Shown: positions 24,825-33,169 of the stretch, piece after piece
Numbering within the stretch: the stretch's first letter is position 1
Layout of the letters: each line of letters starts with the position of its first letter
Assembly (NCBI GenBank): GCA_964647255.1
Contig: CAZYGI010000014.1
Location: 1 to 64,000, forward strand
Direction of reading: 5' to 3'
DNA length: 64,000 nucleotides
From: CAWJEL01 sp964647255
GTDB taxonomy: Bacteria > Chloroflexota > Anaerolineae > CG2-30-64-16
The notes under the pieces: generated by a model
The model's database searches: none
What the model saw: only the letters and a program-made list of their open reading frames with translations
What the model was told of the DNA's origin: nothing
Translations under genes and position numbers: made by a program

Positions 24825-25793
24825 TCACCTGCCCGCTGCGGCCGAATGCCCGGCGCTGCTCCGTGCGCTCGCGTCATCGAGCACAGCGACCTCGTCCGGG
24901 GTCAGCCGCCAGCCCAGCGCACCGGCGTTCGCCTCCGCCTGGCGCGCGTTCTTGGCGCCGGGGATCGGCACCGCGCCTTTGCAGATGAGCCAGTTCAGCG
25001 CGACCTGGCCCGGTGCCTTGCCGCCGTGCACCTCGCCGATCTCCCGCAGCCGGCCGATCAGCGGCTGAACGTTGGCCAGAAACTCGCCCCGGTAGCGCCG
25101 GCCGCGGAAGCCGGGCAGCGGGTTCGCGGCCGAGTACTTGCCGGTCAACACGCCCTTCGCCAGCGGGCTGTAGGCGATCAAGGTCACGCCCAGCTCCTGG
25201 CACGCCTGCAACAGGCCATTCTGCTCCGGCGCGCGGTGCAGGAGGCTGTATTCGACCTGGTTGGACGCCAGCGGCACGCCGCGCTTCGCTAGAACGGCGT
25301 GGGCGCGGCGCATCTGATCCGCGCTGTAGTTGCTCACGCCGACGGCGCGCGTCAGCCCGGCCGCCATGGCATCCGCCAGTGCATCGGCCCAGACCTCCAC
25401 GGGCGTCGGGGCCATGGGCCAGTGAATCTGGTAGAGATCCACCTGTGCGAGACCCAGCCGCGCCAGGCTCCCGCGCAGCGCCGACAGCAGCGCACCCTTG
25501 CCCAACCGCCACGGCAGCGGCATAAATTTGGTAGCGACGACCGGACGCGCGCCGTTCCCGCCGATGAAGCGGCCGAGGAAGCGCTCCGACCGGCCCTGGC
25601 CATAGATTTCGGCGGTGTCGAAGAATGCGACGCCCGCGGCCAGGCTGGCATCGAACGCGGCCTTGATCTCCTCTTCCGCGTAGCCTTTACCGTAGCCCCA
25701 AAACATGCTGTCGCCCCACTGCCAGGTGCCCGCGCCCAGCGGCGGCACACGCACGTCCGTCTTGCCGAGTGAGATCGTTTCGCTAGTGTTCAT
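24825..25793 (-). CDS. Aldo/keto reductase
   Basis: A 322-residue NADPH-dependent oxidoreductase with the (beta/alpha)8 fold. The catalytic tetrad can be located: Asp and Tyr in FFDTAEIYGQGRSE (about 57-63), Lys in VVATKFMP (about 88) and His in YQIHWPM (about 125). The phosphate-binding segment VPIPGAKNARQAEANAGAL is near 265-285. The ribosome site AAGGGG precedes the ATG. It reduces an aldehyde or ketone; the substrate is not predictable. It lies in the same minus-strand run as the amidohydrolase, separated from the upstream epimerase by a repeat block. Confidence 0.92.
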   Translation of the reverse strand: MNTSETISLGKTDVRVPPLGAGTWQWGDSMFWGYGKGYAEEEIKAAFDASLAAGVAFFDTAEIYGQGRSERFLGRFIGGNGARPVVATKFMPLPWRLGKGALLSALRGSLARLGLAQVDLYQIHWPMAPTPVEVWADALADAMAAGLTRAVGVSNYSADQMRRAHAVLAKRGVPLASNQVEYSLLHRAPEQNGLLQACQELGVTLIAYSPLAKGVLTGKYSAANPLPGFRGRRYRGEFLANVQPLIGRLREIGEVHGGKAPGQVALNWLICKGAVPIPGAKNARQAEANAGALGWRLTPDEVAVLDDASARSSAGHSAAAGR

Positions 25794-25832
25794 GATTGCC
25801 CCTTAACGGCCAATAAACCCTGGACGATGGCC

Positions 25833-25874
25833 CATCATCTTTCGTCTATCGTCCAAGGTCTATCGTCTATCCCC
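25833..25874. repeat. Heptanucleotide tandem repeat, CGTCYNT type
   Basis: Six 7-base units (CATCATC, TTTCGTC, TATCGTC, CAAGGTC, TATCGTC, TATCCCC) lie between the aldo/keto reductase start and the epimerase stop, and overlap the last codons of the epimerase (stop at 25860). A TGGACGAT at 25821-25828 is the inverted complement of 25848-25855, so a hairpin is possible. Confidence 0.8.
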
Positions 25875-26792
25875 CAACAAATCGCGCAGCGCGGATTCGG
25901 CGTCAGGGAAGCGGAATTTGAAGCCCAGATCGAGCAGCCGGGCCGGCCGCGCCCGTTGACCGTCGAGCACCATCGTCGCCACCTCGCCGAGCGCCAGCTT
26001 CAACGCGAAGCCGGGGACGGGCAGCCATGACGGCCGATGCAGCACCCCACCCAAGACTTGCGCGAACTCGGCGTTGCTCAGCGCGGCCGGCGCGCACAGG
26101 TTGAACGGCCCGCTTGCCTGCCCGTTCTCGATCAGGAAACGGATCGCGGCCACTTCGTCCGCCGGATGAATCCAGGAGAAGCCCTGCCGGCCGCTGCCCA
26201 TTGGCCCGCCGGCGAAGAACTTGAACGGAAGCAGCAACTGCTTCAACGCGCCCTCGTCCGGGCTGAGCACAACGCCGGTGCGGATGCTCACGTGACGCAC
26301 GCCCTGTGCAGCCACGGCGGCGGTGGACGCCTCCCACTCGACCGTCAGCCGCGCCAGGAAGTCATCGCCCGGCCCGTCTGTCTCGGTCAGCACTTTGTCG
26401 GCGCGCGTCCCGTAGTGGCCGATGCCGGAAGCCTGGATGACGCCCAACGGTTTGACCCGGCTGGCCGTCACGGCTTCAACGACCGCCGCACCCGCGTCCA
26501 GCCGGCTGCGGCGGATCAGCGCCTTCCGTTCCGCGGTCCAGCGCGCAGGCGGGAAGCCGCCGCCGGACAGATTCTCGCCCGCCAGGTTAACGATGGCGAG
26601 CGCACCGTCGGCCAGTCCGCCCCAACCCGTGGCCGTGCGGCCGTCCCACTTCTCCGCACGCGCGCCGGCCGGCAGACCGGTCACGCGCGCGGGGTTGCGG
26701 CTGAGCGCAACGACTTCGTAGCCTGCCTGCGCCAGGTCGGCCGCCAGGTTCCGTCCGATAAAACCGGCGCCGCCGGTGATGATAACCCGCAT
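25860..26792 (-). CDS. TIGR01777-family epimerase (YfcH/SDR39U1-like)
   Basis: A 310-residue short-chain dehydrogenase-like protein. The N-terminal NAD(P)-binding motif is ITGGAGFIGRNLA. It has the subfamily signature VNLAGENLSGGGFPPARWTAERKALI near residues 70-95, SGIGHYG near 125 and a DUF1731 C-terminus (ARPARLLDLGFKFRFPDAESAL). The catalytic activity of the family is unknown. An AAAGGAGG site precedes the ATG. Its last codons and stop lie inside a heptad repeat (25833-25874), suggesting that the repeat has replaced the original end. Confidence 0.9.
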   Translation of the reverse strand: MRVIITGGAGFIGRNLAADLAQAGYEVVALSRNPARVTGLPAGARAEKWDGRTATGWGGLADGALAIVNLAGENLSGGGFPPARWTAERKALIRRSRLDAGAAVVEAVTASRVKPLGVIQASGIGHYGTRADKVLTETDGPGDDFLARLTVEWEASTAAVAAQGVRHVSIRTGVVLSPDEGALKQLLLPFKFFAGGPMGSGRQGFSWIHPADEVAAIRFLIENGQASGPFNLCAPAALSNAEFAQVLGGVLHRPSWLPVPGFALKLALGEVATMVLDGQRARPARLLDLGFKFRFPDAESALRDLLGDRR

Positions 26793-26823
26793 GAGAGCCT
26801 CCTTTCATCCGAACCGGATGTAC

Positions 26824-26829
26824 AGTATA
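26824..26829 (-). promoter_or_regulatory. Extended -10 promoter of the epimerase operon
   Basis: On the minus strand TGA-TATACT reads as an extended -10 element (26832 down to 26824). No clear -35 is present. Transcription would start near 26817, 25 bases before the epimerase ATG. Confidence 0.5.
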
Positions 26830-26858
26830 TCACATTACGCCCCGGCGACATGATTCAT

Positions 26859-26887
26859 TTGACCCCGGTCGCGTTCGCCTCTAGAAT
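26859..26887 (+). promoter_or_regulatory. Promoter of the SagB-like gene
   Basis: TTGACC at 26859-26864 and TAGAAT at 26882-26887 with an exact 17-base spacer. The predicted start is close to the AGGAG site, so the 5' leader would be very short. Confidence 0.55.
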
Positions 26888-26906
26888 AGGCCGCAGGAGA
26901 GATAGT

Positions 26907-28580
26907 ATGGACGAATCGTTGCTCCCTCAAATCAGGGCCTACCACGAAGCCTCAAAGCATCATTTCCGAACCCCGGCGGCCGGGCCGGATGACCTGGATT
27001 GGGCCAACCAGCCGGATCAGTTTCGCCGTTACGCCGGCGCGGCCGTCATCCCGCTGGCGCGGCCGGAGATCGACGCCGGGCCAGACTACGACGCCGGCTT
27101 TGCGCCGGCGCTTGTCGCGCCGACGCCGCTGACGGCCGAGAGCATCGCGCGCCTCTTTTTCGATGCGCTGGCGATCTCGGCCTGGAAGACGGATGGCGTC
27201 GAACGGTGGTCGCTGCGCGTGAACCCATCCAGCGGCGATCTGCACCCCACCGAAGGCTACATCATCTGCGGGCCGGTGGCGGGACTGTGCGAGACGCCGA
27301 TCCTGGCGCACTACGCACCGGCCAAGCACGCGCTCGAAGTGCGCGCCCGGCTGTCGGAGCGCACCTGGCAGGATCTACAGGAGGGCGTGGCGCTGCAGGC
27401 GAGCGAGGGCCTGCCCGAAGGGACGATCCTGGTCGGGCTGACCTCCATCCTCTGGCGCGAGGCGTGGAAGTACGGCGAGCGCAGTTTCCGCTACTGCCAG
27501 CACGACGTGGGCCACGCGTTGGCCGCGCTCGCCATCGCCGCGTCGGGCCTGGGCTGGGAGGCGCGGCTGCTCGATGGCCTGGGCAGCGACCAAGTGGCCG
27601 CGCTGCTCGGCGTGGGCGACCCGCGCAGCGGGGAGCCGGAGCACCCTGCTTGCCTGGTCGCAGTGTATCCGCACAGCCGGGATTTCCGCCGGTGGCAGGT
27701 CCCCCAAAGCATAATTGATCTCTTCAATCACCTGGGACTGCAGGGCCAGCCGAACAGCCTGAGCCCTGCACACGTCGAGTGGCGGTGGGCCGAGGCGGCA
27801 GCCGAGATCACGCGCAAGCCGGTGAAGGATGACGAAGGACGAGCGACGGACGACGAAGATCGCTCCACACCCCTCGCTCCACGCTCCGCGCTCTCCGCTC
27901 CACGCCCCACGCCCCTCGCCCTCCGCCGCATAATCCATCAACGCCGGAGCGCGGTGGCGATGGACGGGAAGACGACCATCGCGGCGGACGCGTTCTACCG
28001 CATCCTGGCGCGTACGCTGCCGGCCGCGGGGGTGGCGCCGTTCGCCCTGCTGCCCTGGCCGCCTCGCGTGGATCTGGCGATCTTCGTGCACCGCGTGACG
28101 GGGATCCAGCCGGGACTCTACTTCCTGGCGCGCAATCCGGCCCGCGTCGCCGCGTTGCGCGCGGCCATGAAGCCGGAGTTCGCCTGGGCGCCACCGCCCG
28201 GTTGTCCGCCAGAGCTGCCGCTATTCGGCCTAGGGCGCGGCGATCTGCGCGCCTTCGCCCGCCGGGTTTCCTGCGGGCAGGACATCGCAGCCGATGGCTG
28301 CTTCAGCCTGGGGATGCTGGCCGAGTTCGACGGGCCGCTCAACGAGCACGGCGCGTGGATCTACCCGCGGCTGTTCTGGGAGTGCGGCATGATCGGCCAG
28401 GTGCTCTACCTGGAGGCCGAGGCGGCCGGCGTGCGCGGCACGGGGATCGGCTGCTTCTTCGATGACGGGATGCACGCGCTGCTGGGGCTGCGCGACCGCG
28501 CCTACCAGAGCCTCTACCATTTCACCGTTGGCGGCCCGGTGGATGACTCGCGGCTGACGACGCTGCCGGCGTACGGGTGA
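26907..28580 (+). CDS. SagB/ThcOx-type twin nitroreductase-family oxidoreductase
   Basis: Start at the ATG at 26907 (AGGAGAGA 6 bases upstream); the open frame extends 870 bases further back but that part is antisense to the epimerase. The 557-residue protein has two nitroreductase-like halves: about 35-275 (WSLRVNPSSGDLHPTEGY and FRYCQHDVGHALAALA) and about 340-545. The first half carries the SGxxHP-type FMN signature of SagB/ThcOx proteins, which oxidise azolines to azoles using FMN. No cyclodehydratase or precursor peptide gene is adjacent, so a role in RiPP formation is unproven. Residues about 307-340, between the halves, are encoded by an inserted heptad repeat (27828-27924). Confidence 0.85.
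   Translation: MDESLLPQIRAYHEASKHHFRTPAAGPDDLDWANQPDQFRRYAGAAVIPLARPEIDAGPDYDAGFAPALVAPTPLTAESIARLFFDALAISAWKTDGVERWSLRVNPSSGDLHPTEGYIICGPVAGLCETPILAHYAPAKHALEVRARLSERTWQDLQEGVALQASEGLPEGTILVGLTSILWREAWKYGERSFRYCQHDVGHALAALAIAASGLGWEARLLDGLGSDQVAALLGVGDPRSGEPEHPACLVAVYPHSRDFRRWQVPQSIIDLFNHLGLQGQPNSLSPAHVEWRWAEAAAEITRKPVKDDEGRATDDEDRSTPLAPRSALSAPRPTPLALRRIIHQRRSAVAMDGKTTIAADAFYRILARTLPAAGVAPFALLPWPPRVDLAIFVHRVTGIQPGLYFLARNPARVAALRAAMKPEFAWAPPPGCPPELPLFGLGRGDLRAFARRVSCGQDIAADGCFSLGMLAEFDGPLNEHGAWIYPRLFWECGMIGQVLYLEAEAAGVRGTGIGCFFDDGMHALLGLRDRAYQSLYHFTVGGPVDDSRLTTLPAYG
27828..27924. repeat. Composite heptad repeat inside the SagB-like coding region
   Basis: About 14 tandem 7-base units: first five of the AAGGACG type (complement of CGTCYNT), then nine of the GCTCCAC type (complement of GNRGAGC). 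It is read through in frame as an Asp/Glu-rich then Pro/Ser/Arg-rich linker. The order is the exact reverse complement of the composite array at 37032-37189. Confidence 0.88.
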
Positions 28581-28583
28581 CAC

Positions 28584-28672
28584 GTAGAGCGTGGTGTAGT
28601 GAAGCGTGGAGCGATCTGGCCGAACATCACGCTCTACGCTCCACGCTCTACGCTCCACGCTCTACGCTTCAC
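28584..28672. repeat. Inverted heptad repeat hairpin, GNRGAGC type
   Basis: Four units of GTAGAGC/GTGGAGC type (28584-28612) face six units of the complement GCTCTAC/GCTCCAC (28631-28672). The transcript can fold into a long stem between the SagB-like stop and the uracil-DNA glycosylase start; it may act as a terminator or processing signal. Confidence 0.85.
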
Positions 28673-28689
28673 GGCTCAACAGGAACACC

Positions 28690-29376
28690 ATGTCCGACTG
28701 GCAAACCCTCGAATCCGCCATCACCGCCTGCCGCCGCTGCCCGCGCCTGGTCGCCTGGCGGGAGGAGGTCGCGCGGATCAAGCGCCGGGCGTACCGGGAG
28801 GACGAATACTGGGGCAGGCCAGTGCCCGGCTTCGGTGATCCTGGCGCGCGCGTGCTGATCGTCGGCCTGGCGCCGGGCGCGCACGGGGCGAACCGCACCG
28901 GCCGGATGTTCACCGGCGATAGCTCCGGCGACTTCTTGTATGGGGCGCTTCACCGGGCCGGTTTCGCCAGCCAGCCGGCCTCACGGGGCCGCGCCGACGG
29001 CCTGACGCTGACCGGCGCGTACATCTCGGCCGCGTGCCGCTGCGTCCCGCCGGACAACAAACCGACGCCGGAGGAGCTGGCCGCATGCCGTCCGTTCCTG
29101 GCTCAGGAGATCGCCTTGCTGCCGGACGTCCAGGTCGTGGTGGCGCTGGGCCGCATCGCCTTTGACGCGATGCTGCGGGTCTATTCCGAATTACAACCTT
29201 CAGCCTTCGCCCTGAAAAATCCTGTGTTTGCTCACAACGCGCTCGCATCCCTCGGCCCCGGTCTGCCGCTGCTGGTCGCCTCGTATCATCCCAGCCGCCA
29301 GAACACGCAGACCGGCCGGCTGACGAGCGCGATGTTCGATCAGATCTGGACCACGGTCCACGCCTGTGACGTCTGA
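28690..29376 (+). CDS. Uracil-DNA glycosylase, family 5 (UdgB-like)
   Basis: Start at the ATG at 28690 (AGGAAC upstream); the frame before it is repeat sequence. The 228-residue protein has the [4Fe-4S] ligands C14 and C17 (CRRCPRL) and further Cys in AACRCVPP (about 115) and AACRPFL (about 132). Motif 1 is VGLAPGAHGANRTGRMFTGD (about 58-77), in which the Ala/Gly-rich form without a catalytic Asp or Asn is typical of family 5. The C-terminal motif is ASYHPSRQNTQTG. It removes uracil and other deaminated bases from DNA. It is probably monocistronic, isolated by the repeat hairpin. Confidence 0.88.
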   Translation: MSDWQTLESAITACRRCPRLVAWREEVARIKRRAYREDEYWGRPVPGFGDPGARVLIVGLAPGAHGANRTGRMFTGDSSGDFLYGALHRAGFASQPASRGRADGLTLTGAYISAACRCVPPDNKPTPEELAACRPFLAQEIALLPDVQVVVALGRIAFDAMLRVYSELQPSAFALKNPVFAHNALASLGPGLPLLVASYHPSRQNTQTGRLTSAMFDQIWTTVHACDV

Positions 29377-29462
29377 GGAACCGATTCAGCAGTGTTGCCC
29401 CGTGATTTGCATCGCCGGGCAGCCGTCCCGAGTGCACTCAACCTGACAACGAGGCCAATGCG

Positions 29463-32400
29463 ATGCGCAAACCCACCCGTTTCGCCCCCTGGATTATTTC
29501 CCTCTTTGTGCTTGCTGCGCTGCTGATCGCCCCCGCGGGCCTGGGTCTTGCGCCGGCCCGCGCGTATGGCAGCATGACGTTGGACGGCGTGCGCGATGCC
29601 GGCTACGGCGCGGCCATCGCCACCGACCCGAGCAGCGACCTTGCCAATCCGGGCCCCGGCGGCTGGAGCGGCACGGCCTGGACGGACCTGACCGCGCTCT
29701 ATTGCCAGAACGACGCCGGTTCGCTCTACGTTTACGCCAGCTTGCCGCAGTACACCCAGGCGGGCTCCAGCGGGCAGATCGGCTTGCTCATTGATGCGGG
29801 CACGACCGCCGGTGGCAGCAGCGATCCGTGGGCCAACGCGATCACTTTCGGCCACGCCAACAAGCCGGACTACATCATCCGCGGCAATATCCCGGGGATG
29901 CAAGGGGGGGACAACGGCTGGACGGAGCTGCGCACGTGGAGCGGCTCGGCCTGGAGCGCGGGCGGGACGAACTGGGGCGGCATCAGCGGCGGCGGACAGA
30001 TCGGCAGCAAGATCGCCTATGCCAACGGCAACGGCATCGAATTCATGATCCCGCTGAGCGACATCGGCGCCCCGGCCCCCGGCGCCACGCTGAACCTGGA
30101 GTTCTTTGCCACCCAGTCCGGCAGCGCCAAGGGCGCCTACGACACCGTGCCGACCGATGATCAGTCCACCGGCTGGGATGACGCGACCACCGAGGTCAAT
30201 TGGGCCAGTTGCACGCTGTCCGCGTCCGGGCCGACCGGCACCCCGACCGCGACCGCGACCCTGAGCCCGACACCCACAGCGACGCAGCCTTCGAGCTGCG
30301 CCGGCGCTGTCGCCGGCGATGGCGTCATCGTCACAACCGCGCTCTATCACGACGACACGGACGCGACCTACCGGGTTCCCACCGGCAACATCCTGCCGGC
30401 CGGCCAGGCGCAGCTCCGCCTGCGCGCCTGCCACGGCGACGCCCAGTCGGTGCAGGTGCTGGTCTGGCGGACGGGCGACCCGTTGGCATCGCCCTCTTTC
30501 ACCTACGACGCAGCCGTTGCCAGCAGCGATGGGACCTATGACCTCTGGGAAGCGACCGTACCCGGCCCGAACTACGTGGTGGATCAGTGGTATCAGTTCC
30601 GCGTGGCCGACGCTGGTGCGACAGGGCAATTCAACCCGGTCAGCGGGAACACCGGTCCCGGCAAATGGTACACCGGCGCGCTGGCGAATCCGTCCTGGAA
30701 GCTGGGCACGGCGGCCGGCCCCACGGCCACGCCGACCTTTACGCCCACACCCGGCGGGCCGACCGTGACGCCCACGGCGACGATCCCGGCCAACTGCGCG
30801 GGAGCAGCGGCCGGCGACGGCAGCATTCGGTCGGCCGCGATCTATCATCTCGACACGGATCCGACCTACCGTACGCCGGTGGGCGACATCCTGCCCGATG
30901 GCAGCGCCAAGCTGCGCCTCCGCACCTGCCAGGGGGACGTGCAGCAGGTCAGCGTGCTCGTCTGGCTAACCGGCGCGGGGGCGACGCCGTCCTTCACCTA
31001 CGCGGCCGCCGTCACCGGCTCCGATCCGACCGGCCCGTACGACATCTGGGAGGCGACGGTGCCCGGGCCGGGCTACAATATCAATCAGTGGTATCAATTC
31101 AAGGTCGTGGACGGCGCGGCGGTGGGGCACTACCACCCGATGAGCGGCAACACCGGGTCCGGCGTCTGGATCAACAGCGCGTCACCGGTGGATCCCTCGT
31201 GGAAGTTGGGCACTACGCCAGCACCGCCGGCAGATTATGTCGTGCCGGACTGGATGCAGGACGCGGTGATCTACCAGATTTTCCCCGATCGCTTCCGCGA
31301 TGGGAACGCAACGAACAACGCAGCGGGCGCAACAGTCTACGGGCCGAACACGTGCAACGGCTATTCCGGCGCGGGCGCACCCGCCTGCATCACGTCGCTG
31401 CACAGTTCGTGGACCGAGCTGCCGGTGACGCCGGGCTTCGGCATTGATTTCTTCGGCGGGGATCTGGCCGGTATTACACAGAAGATCAACGCGGGCTATT
31501 TCAACGACCTGGGCGTCAATGTTCTCTACCTCAATCCGGTCTTTGCAGCGTCGTCGAACCACGGCTACGACACTAACGACTACTACCAGATCAACCCGCG
31601 CTTCGGCACGCTGGCGGACTTCGATGCGCTGATTGCGGCCGCGCACGCCCACGGCCTGCGGGTCATCCTGGACGGCGTCTTCAACCACGCCGGCATGGAC
31701 AGCATCTACATTGACAAAAACAAGACGCAGGGCGGCGCGTGCGCGTCGGCCAGCAGCCCGTACCGGGCCTGGTTCACCGCGGGGGGCGACGGCGCGGCCT
31801 TCGCCTGCGAGAGCGGCTGGGGTTGGAAGGGGTGGTCCGGCTACGAGACGATCCCGGAGTTCGTGGACGGCAACGCCGACGTGCGCCAGTTCTTTTTCAA
31901 GGACGGCAGCAGTTACAGCCCTGGCGGCTTATCCGTCACCCACTACTGGCTGAACCGCGGCATCGCGGGCTGGCGGTTCGACGTGGCGCAGGACATCACA
32001 CATAGTTGGTGGCAGGAGATGCGCCCTTACGTCAAAACCGCCTACGGCAGCAGCGACACGCTGATGCTGGGCGAGGTGACGGGCGGCTGCTACCCTTACC
32101 AGGATTTCGTCAACGCCAAGGAGCTGGACTCAGCGATGAACTATTGCTTCCGGGACTGGTCGCGCGACTGGGCCAACGGCGGCGCACCCAGCAGCTTCAA
32201 CGCCTCCTGGAACACCTTCCGCAATAACATGGCGCCTTCAGCCTGGCGCATCATGATGAACCTGCTGAGCAGCCACGACTCCCCGCGGGTGTACAGCAAC
32301 CTCAACAGCGATAAGGCTCGCATCAAGCTGGCGGTCCTGCTGCAGATGACGCTGCCCGGCGCGCCGTCCGTGTATTACGGCGACGAGGTCGGCCTGCCCG

Positions 32401-33098
32401 GCAGCGGCGACCCGGACAACCGGCGCACCTATCCGTGGGCGGATAAAGGCGGCAGCCCGGACACCGACATGTACGCGCACTTCAAGAAGGTCATCGGCCT
32501 CCGCAACACCTACAGCGCGCTGCGCCGCGGCGACATGGCGACGCTGCTGGTCAGCGACGCCAGCTACCTCTACAGCTTCATCCGCTGGGACGCGACCCAG
32601 AACGTCGTCGTGGTGCTCAACAACGGCACGTCGGCCGCCAACGCCACGATCCCGGTGGCATCGTATCTCGCCGATGGCACAATCCTCACCGACGTGCTCA
32701 ACGGCAGCACGTTCACCGTCGCCGGAGGCAACATCACGGCCTCGGTGACCGGCCAGTGGGGCCGTATCCTGGTCGCCTCGAAGCTGGTCGCGTCCGCTGC
32801 CCGCGATACGAGCGGCGCGGTCAAGGTGAGCTGGAACAGCTTCGTCGGCGCTGCCAGCTACCGCGTGCTGCGCGCGGCCAACGCGCCCTACTTCGCACCG
32901 GCTGCAGATCCCGTCGCAGCCGGCCAGCAGATCTACCGGGGGAGCGATCTGAACTACACCGACCCCGCAGCGCATACGGCCAGCTCAGCCATCAACGACT
33001 TCTACCTGGTGCAAGCGCTGGATGCCGGCGGAAATGTGCTCGGCACGTCCAACCGCACCGGCGAGTTCACATTTGATCTGACGCCGGGCGCCCACTGA
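29463..33098 (+). CDS. Secreted GH13 alpha-amylase/neopullulanase-like enzyme
   Basis: A 1211-residue secreted enzyme. Signal peptide 1-35. A DOMON/CBM9-like N-terminal domain is at about 36-255, a Thr/Pro linker (TATLSPTPTAT) follows, then two N-terminal amylase Ig-like modules (about 280-415 and 445-590), each starting with IYHxDTDPTYRxPxGDIL. The GH13 barrel (about 595-1010) has GWRFDVAQD (nucleophile D about 840), LGEVTGG (E about 870) and SSHDSPR (D about 938). A C-terminal beta domain and a fibronectin type III-like domain (VKVSWNSFVGAASYRVLRA) close the protein. All three catalytic acids are present. It hydrolyses alpha-glucans outside the cell and complements the amylopullulanase. Confidence 0.92.
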   Translation: MRKPTRFAPWIISLFVLAALLIAPAGLGLAPARAYGSMTLDGVRDAGYGAAIATDPSSDLANPGPGGWSGTAWTDLTALYCQNDAGSLYVYASLPQYTQAGSSGQIGLLIDAGTTAGGSSDPWANAITFGHANKPDYIIRGNIPGMQGGDNGWTELRTWSGSAWSAGGTNWGGISGGGQIGSKIAYANGNGIEFMIPLSDIGAPAPGATLNLEFFATQSGSAKGAYDTVPTDDQSTGWDDATTEVNWASCTLSASGPTGTPTATATLSPTPTATQPSSCAGAVAGDGVIVTTALYHDDTDATYRVPTGNILPAGQAQLRLRACHGDAQSVQVLVWRTGDPLASPSFTYDAAVASSDGTYDLWEATVPGPNYVVDQWYQFRVADAGATGQFNPVSGNTGPGKWYTGALANPSWKLGTAAGPTATPTFTPTPGGPTVTPTATIPANCAGAAAGDGSIRSAAIYHLDTDPTYRTPVGDILPDGSAKLRLRTCQGDVQQVSVLVWLTGAGATPSFTYAAAVTGSDPTGPYDIWEATVPGPGYNINQWYQFKVVDGAAVGHYHPMSGNTGSGVWINSASPVDPSWKLGTTPAPPADYVVPDWMQDAVIYQIFPDRFRDGNATNNAAGATVYGPNTCNGYSGAGAPACITSLHSSWTELPVTPGFGIDFFGGDLAGITQKINAGYFNDLGVNVLYLNPVFAASSNHGYDTNDYYQINPRFGTLADFDALIAAAHAHGLRVILDGVFNHAGMDSIYIDKNKTQGGACASASSPYRAWFTAGGDGAAFACESGWGWKGWSGYETIPEFVDGNADVRQFFFKDGSSYSPGGLSVTHYWLNRGIAGWRFDVAQDITHSWWQEMRPYVKTAYGSSDTLMLGEVTGGCYPYQDFVNAKELDSAMNYCFRDWSRDWANGGAPSSFNASWNTFRNNMAPSAWRIMMNLLSSHDSPRVYSNLNSDKARIKLAVLLQMTLPGAPSVYYGDEVGLPGSGDPDNRRTYPWADKGGSPDTDMYAHFKKVIGLRNTYSALRRGDMATLLVSDASYLYSFIRWDATQNVVVVLNNGTSAANATIPVASYLADGTILTDVLNGSTFTVAGGNITASVTGQWGRILVASKLVASAARDTSGAVKVSWNSFVGAASYRVLRAANAPYFAPAADPVAAGQQIYRGSDLNYTDPAAHTASSAINDFYLVQALDAGGNVLGTSNRTGEFTFDLTPGAH

Positions 33099-33169
33099 GA
33101 TTCCGGCGAGGGGTTGCATCGGGAATTCCTGCGGCCCGGCCGGGGCGTCTGTTGTGGTCAGGAGGAATC

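Noticed and set aside
26037..26906. N-terminal extension of the SagB-like frame by 290 codons
   Set aside because: This part is antisense to the epimerase gene, crosses the divergent promoter region and has no homology; the ATG at 26907 has a good ribosome site.
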